In this document: one piece after another, positions 61,496-64,000 of the stretch
How the letters are laid out: every line of letters starts with the position of its first letter
Position numbering within the stretch: the first letter of the stretch is position 1
Origin: DASSUW01 sp963806395
Lineage (GTDB): Bacteria; Actinomycetota; Thermoleophilia; Solirubrobacterales; Solirubrobacteraceae
Assembly: GCA_963806395.1 (NCBI GenBank)
Contig: CAWDYI010000019.1
Location: 310,001 to 374,000, forward strand
Length of the DNA stretch: 64,000 bases
Direction of reading: 5' to 3'
Translations under genes and position numbers: made by a program
The notes under the pieces: generated by a model
Seen by the model: only the letters and a program-made list of their open reading frames with translations
Told to the model about the DNA's origin: nothing
Database searches by the model: none

Positions 61496-62833
61496 TCACG
61501 GCGCCGCGGGTTGCGACTCGGCGGGCTCCGGCGCCGCGTCTTCACCCCAATCGATCCGGGCGGCCTCGCTGCGGTCGAGCACCTGCGGGCCGCGCCCGCT
61601 GGAGAAGTTGTCCCAGCCCCAGGCGACGAACGCGTCGATCCGATTGCGAACGCCGGTCATAAGCTGGGCATGCACGCCCAGCCACGCGGAGAAGGCGATT
61701 ACGCCGTGCAGTTCGTGACGGTGCGCTCCCACCTCGGCGATGGCCGCGCCGCGGCCGATCATCGCCATGATGCCCTTGTCGTGGTAGTGGAACGACTTGC
61801 GCGGCCGGCCCGCGAAGTCGGCGAGCAGGTTGTCCGCCGCGGACGCGCCGCTCTGCAGGGCGACCGAGCCGAGCTGCGGATGGGCGCCGCCAGCCGGGCT
61901 CGGGATGTTCGCGACGTCCCCGATCGCGTAGACGCCCGGCGCGCCGTCGACCGTCAGATCGGGCAGGACTTCGATCCGGCCGCCGCGGCCCTGCGGCAGA
62001 CCGGTCGCGCCGGCCACCGCCGGGCCCATGATGCCGCCGCCCCAGACCACACAGCGGGTCCTGATCGTGGTGCCATCGGCGAACGTCACGTGCCCGGGCG
62101 CGACCTCGGTCACCGCGACGCCGAGATGCAGCCGCACGCCCTTGCGGCCCAGCACCTTCGCGACGTAGTCGTGCGCGGTGTCGGAGAACGGCGCGAGCAG
62201 CGTGTGGCCGAGGTCGACGATATGCACCTGCGCGGCGCTGACCGCGAGGTGGTGGTACTCCACGCTCATCGTGTCGTGGATCAGGTCGGCGAGCGCGCCC
62301 GCCAGCTCCACGCCGGTCGGGCCGCCGCCCACGACGACGAAGTTCAGCGCGCCCTCGTCGATCAGCGCGGGATCGCGGTCGGCCTCCTCGAACACACCGA
62401 GGATGCGCGAGCGCAGCCGGGTGGCGTCGTCGAGCGAGTAGAGCGGGAAGGCGTGCTCCTGCGCGCCGGGCGTGCGGAAGAAGTTCGGCTGCGACCCTGC
62501 AGCGAGCACGAGCGCGTCGCCGGTGAAGCGTTCCCCGTCGGTCGTCTCGACCGTCCGGGTCGCCGCGTCCAGCGACGCGACCTCGCCGAGCTTGACGTCG
62601 ATGTTCGCGTCCTCGCGGAAGAGCTTGCGCAAGGAGTGCGCGATATCGCTCGAGGCGAGTTGCGAGGTCGCGACCTGGTAGAGCAGCGGCTGGAACTGGT
62701 GGTAGTTGTTGCGGTCGATCAGCGTCACGCGCACGTCGCTGCGCCCGGCGAGCTTGCGCGCGCAGCCCACGCCGGCGAAGCCGCCGCCGACGATGATCAC
62801 GTGCCGTTGCCCGTTGGCGGTCTCAGGCGACAC
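61496..62833 (-). CDS. ndh: Type II NADH dehydrogenase (NDH-2-like flavoprotein)
   Basis: 445 residues from GTG. Two Rossmann motifs, HVIIVGGGFAGVGCARKL (FAD) and NFVVVGGGPTGVELAGAL (NADH), plus QFQPLLYQVATSQL, VYAIGDVANI and the membrane-associated C-terminal region (IAFSAWLGVHAQLMTGVRNRI kept short here as a hydrophobic helix). NDH-2 passes electrons from NADH to menaquinone without pumping. The start overlaps the GMC gene by 11 bp. Confidence 0.93.
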   Translation of the reverse strand: MSPETANGQRHVIIVGGGFAGVGCARKLAGRSDVRVTLIDRNNYHQFQPLLYQVATSQLASSDIAHSLRKLFREDANIDVKLGEVASLDAATRTVETTDGERFTGDALVLAAGSQPNFFRTPGAQEHAFPLYSLDDATRLRSRILGVFEEADRDPALIDEGALNFVVVGGGPTGVELAGALADLIHDTMSVEYHHLAVSAAQVHIVDLGHTLLAPFSDTAHDYVAKVLGRKGVRLHLGVAVTEVAPGHVTFADGTTIRTRCVVWGGGIMGPAVAGATGLPQGRGGRIEVLPDLTVDGAPGVYAIGDVANIPSPAGGAHPQLGSVALQSGASAADNLLADFAGRPRKSFHYHDKGIMAMIGRGAAIAEVGAHRHELHGVIAFSAWLGVHAQLMTGVRNRIDAFVAWGWDNFSSGRGPQVLDRSEAARIDWGEDAAPEPAESQPAAP

Positions 62834-64000
62834 CGGCGGGCTCCGGCTGCGACTGCGGCGCGCCCATGCGCTCGAGCAGGTGGTCCCCGACCCGGAGGCC
62901 GTTGGCCATCGCCGTCAGCGCCGGGTTGACCGCGCCGATGCTCGGGAAGAAGCTCGTGTCGACCACGTAGAGGTTGTCGACCTCGTGCGCCCGGCAGTTG
63001 GTGTCGAGCACCGAGCTCGCGGGATCGGTGCCGAACCGGCACGTGCCCGCCTGGTGCGCCACGCCCGCCACCGGGATGTCGTTCTTGAGGTACGCGTGCC
63101 GCGGGATCAGGTGGTCGTGGTGCATCCCGAGTTGGCCGAGCATCGATTTCAGCTCGTGAAGCAGACGCTGCTTCGGGATCTCGTTGGTGGGCGTGTAGGC
63201 GATCGCGATGCTGCCGTCCTCGCGCAGCGTCACGCGGTTCTCGGGCCGCGGGAGGTCCTCCGTGGAGAGCCAGAAGTCGACGGCGTGGCGGGCGACCTCC
63301 TCGAGCGTGCGCTCGGGGGCCAGGCGGGTCTGCAGCGGCTTCTCGCCGCGGTACATCTGCGCCGACGACTTGCCGACCATCTGGATGTTCCCCATCGGAA
63401 ACTCGAAGTAGCTGGTGCCGAAGTAGAAGTCGTTGAGGCCGAGCGTCTTCTGGAAGACGGTCGGGTTCTCCTCCTTGGAGAGCGCCAGGACGGCCTGGCT
63501 GTTGTGGAACATGTAGTTGCGCCCGACCTGGTCGGAGCCGTTGGCGAGGCCGTTGGGATGTGCCTCGGTGGCCGACGCGAGCAGCAGCTTGGCGCTGTTC
63601 GCCGCGCCGCACGAGACGACCACGAGGTCGCCGGTGACGGTCTCGCGCTCGCCGTCGCGGTCGACGACCACGCCGGTCACGGCAGTCCCCGCCGAGTTCG
63701 TCTCCAGCCGTACGGCCTCTGCGTTCGTCCACAGCGTGACGTTCGCGTGCTGCAGCGCCGGCCGTACCGCCAGCACGTCGGCGTCGGACTTCGCGTGCAC
63801 GAGGCACGGGAAGCCGTCGCACGTCGCGCAGCGGACGCAGGCGCTGAGATGCATGTTGGCCTCGTCGAGCACGATCCCGCAGGGCGCGTGGAACGGCTCG
63901 TGCCCGGCTGCCTCGAGGTCGTCCGAGAGCTGCTGGATCCGGGGCTCGTGGCTGACGGCCGGGAACGGATACGGCGCGCTCGCGTGCGGCTCGGTCGGAT
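62823..64000 (-). CDS. GMC-family oxidoreductase, 5' end outside the window
   Basis: The visible part is about 392 codons and runs off the right edge. Cys cluster LSACVRCATCDGFPCLVHAKSD, flavin-domain strands (GDLVVVSCGAANSAKLLL), and the C-terminal GMC domain with His in GVAHQAGTCRFG and Asn in AVNPALTAMANGLR. Members oxidise alcohols, sugars or sterol-like compounds with FAD. Overlap with the NDH-2 gene suggests that electrons may enter the quinone pool together, but this is inference. Confidence 0.9.
   Translation of the reverse strand, partial: PTEPHASAPYPFPAVSHEPRIQQLSDDLEAAGHEPFHAPCGIVLDEANMHLSACVRCATCDGFPCLVHAKSDADVLAVRPALQHANVTLWTNAEAVRLETNSAGTAVTGVVVDRDGERETVTGDLVVVSCGAANSAKLLLASATEAHPNGLANGSDQVGRNYMFHNSQAVLALSKEENPTVFQKTLGLNDFYFGTSYFEFPMGNIQMVGKSSAQMYRGEKPLQTRLAPERTLEEVARHAVDFWLSTEDLPRPENRVTLREDGSIAIAYTPTNEIPKQRLLHELKSMLGQLGMHHDHLIPRHAYLKNDIPVAGVAHQAGTCRFGTDPASSVLDTNCRAHEVDNLYVVDTSFFPSIGAVNPALTAMANGLRVGDHLLERMGAPQSQPEPAGVA

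Overview
The window is very GC-rich (roughly 70 percent by eye), uses GTG and TTG starts freely, and has the gene families expected of a Gram-positive actinobacterium: DD-/L,D-transpeptidases, a sortase, an actinobacterial-type rpsF-ssb-rpsR-rplI-dnaB cluster, TreT/OtsA trehalose genes, ROK and ArsR regulators and many c-di-GMP proteins. Protein style and gene neighbourhoods suggest class Thermoleophilia (Solirubrobacterales-like). That placement is inference, since no 16S gene is present. No prophage, CRISPR array or complete insertion sequence was seen.

Layout. 1-9.9 kb: a DEAH helicase running off the left edge; a thioredoxin-like protein and GalT-like transferase; a PAS-GGDEF-EAL protein; an AEC permease, dtd, an unknown gene, clpP, and an SRPBCC/ArsR pair under two palindromic operators. 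9.85-15.85 kb: a five-gene peptide ABC transporter on the minus strand. 16-21.4 kb: tRNA-Arg(CCU), a VOC protein, a ScyD/ScyE-like secreted protein and two GGDEF-HD-GYP proteins. 21.5-34.5 kb: a ROK regulator, pyrE, a YbdK-type ligase, an L,D-transpeptidase, a CPBP protease, HAD, MscS, PBP1A, cspA-infA-thiL, then a minus-strand M28-like/sortase/FlgM-like operon. 34.5-40.5 kb: a two-component system, an HtrA protease, TreT and OtsA. 41-49.6 kb: a ribosomal/replication cluster (rpsF, ssb, rpsR, rplI, dnaB, a DnaC-like ATPase), purA, RDD, wecB and a class IV aminotransferase. 49.6-64 kb: a receiver-TM-PAS-GGDEF protein, a membrane sulfatase, a methyltransferase, a lipoprotein, a BBE flavoprotein, an enolase-superfamily gene, a TM2 protein, a ClC channel, a type II NADH dehydrogenase and a GMC oxidoreductase running off the right edge.

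Three themes recur. (1) c-di-GMP signalling is dense: four GGDEF proteins, two with HD-GYP and one with EAL. (2) Many genes have a TANNNT-like -10 box ending 6-11 bp before the start codon, suggesting leaderless transcripts. (3) Two copies of a palindromic repeat (22685-22909 and 40565-40856), with terminal inverted repeats and different but still self-pairing inner arms, each fill a gap between convergent genes. This repeat is the best candidate for something undescribed.

Caution: many reading-frame breaks, almost all consistent with single-base insertions, cluster at 6.3-9.6, 44.7-45.0 and 58.5-58.7 kb and hit essential genes (dnaB, dtd, clpP). They look like sequencing or assembly errors, so I give gene extents across the breaks.
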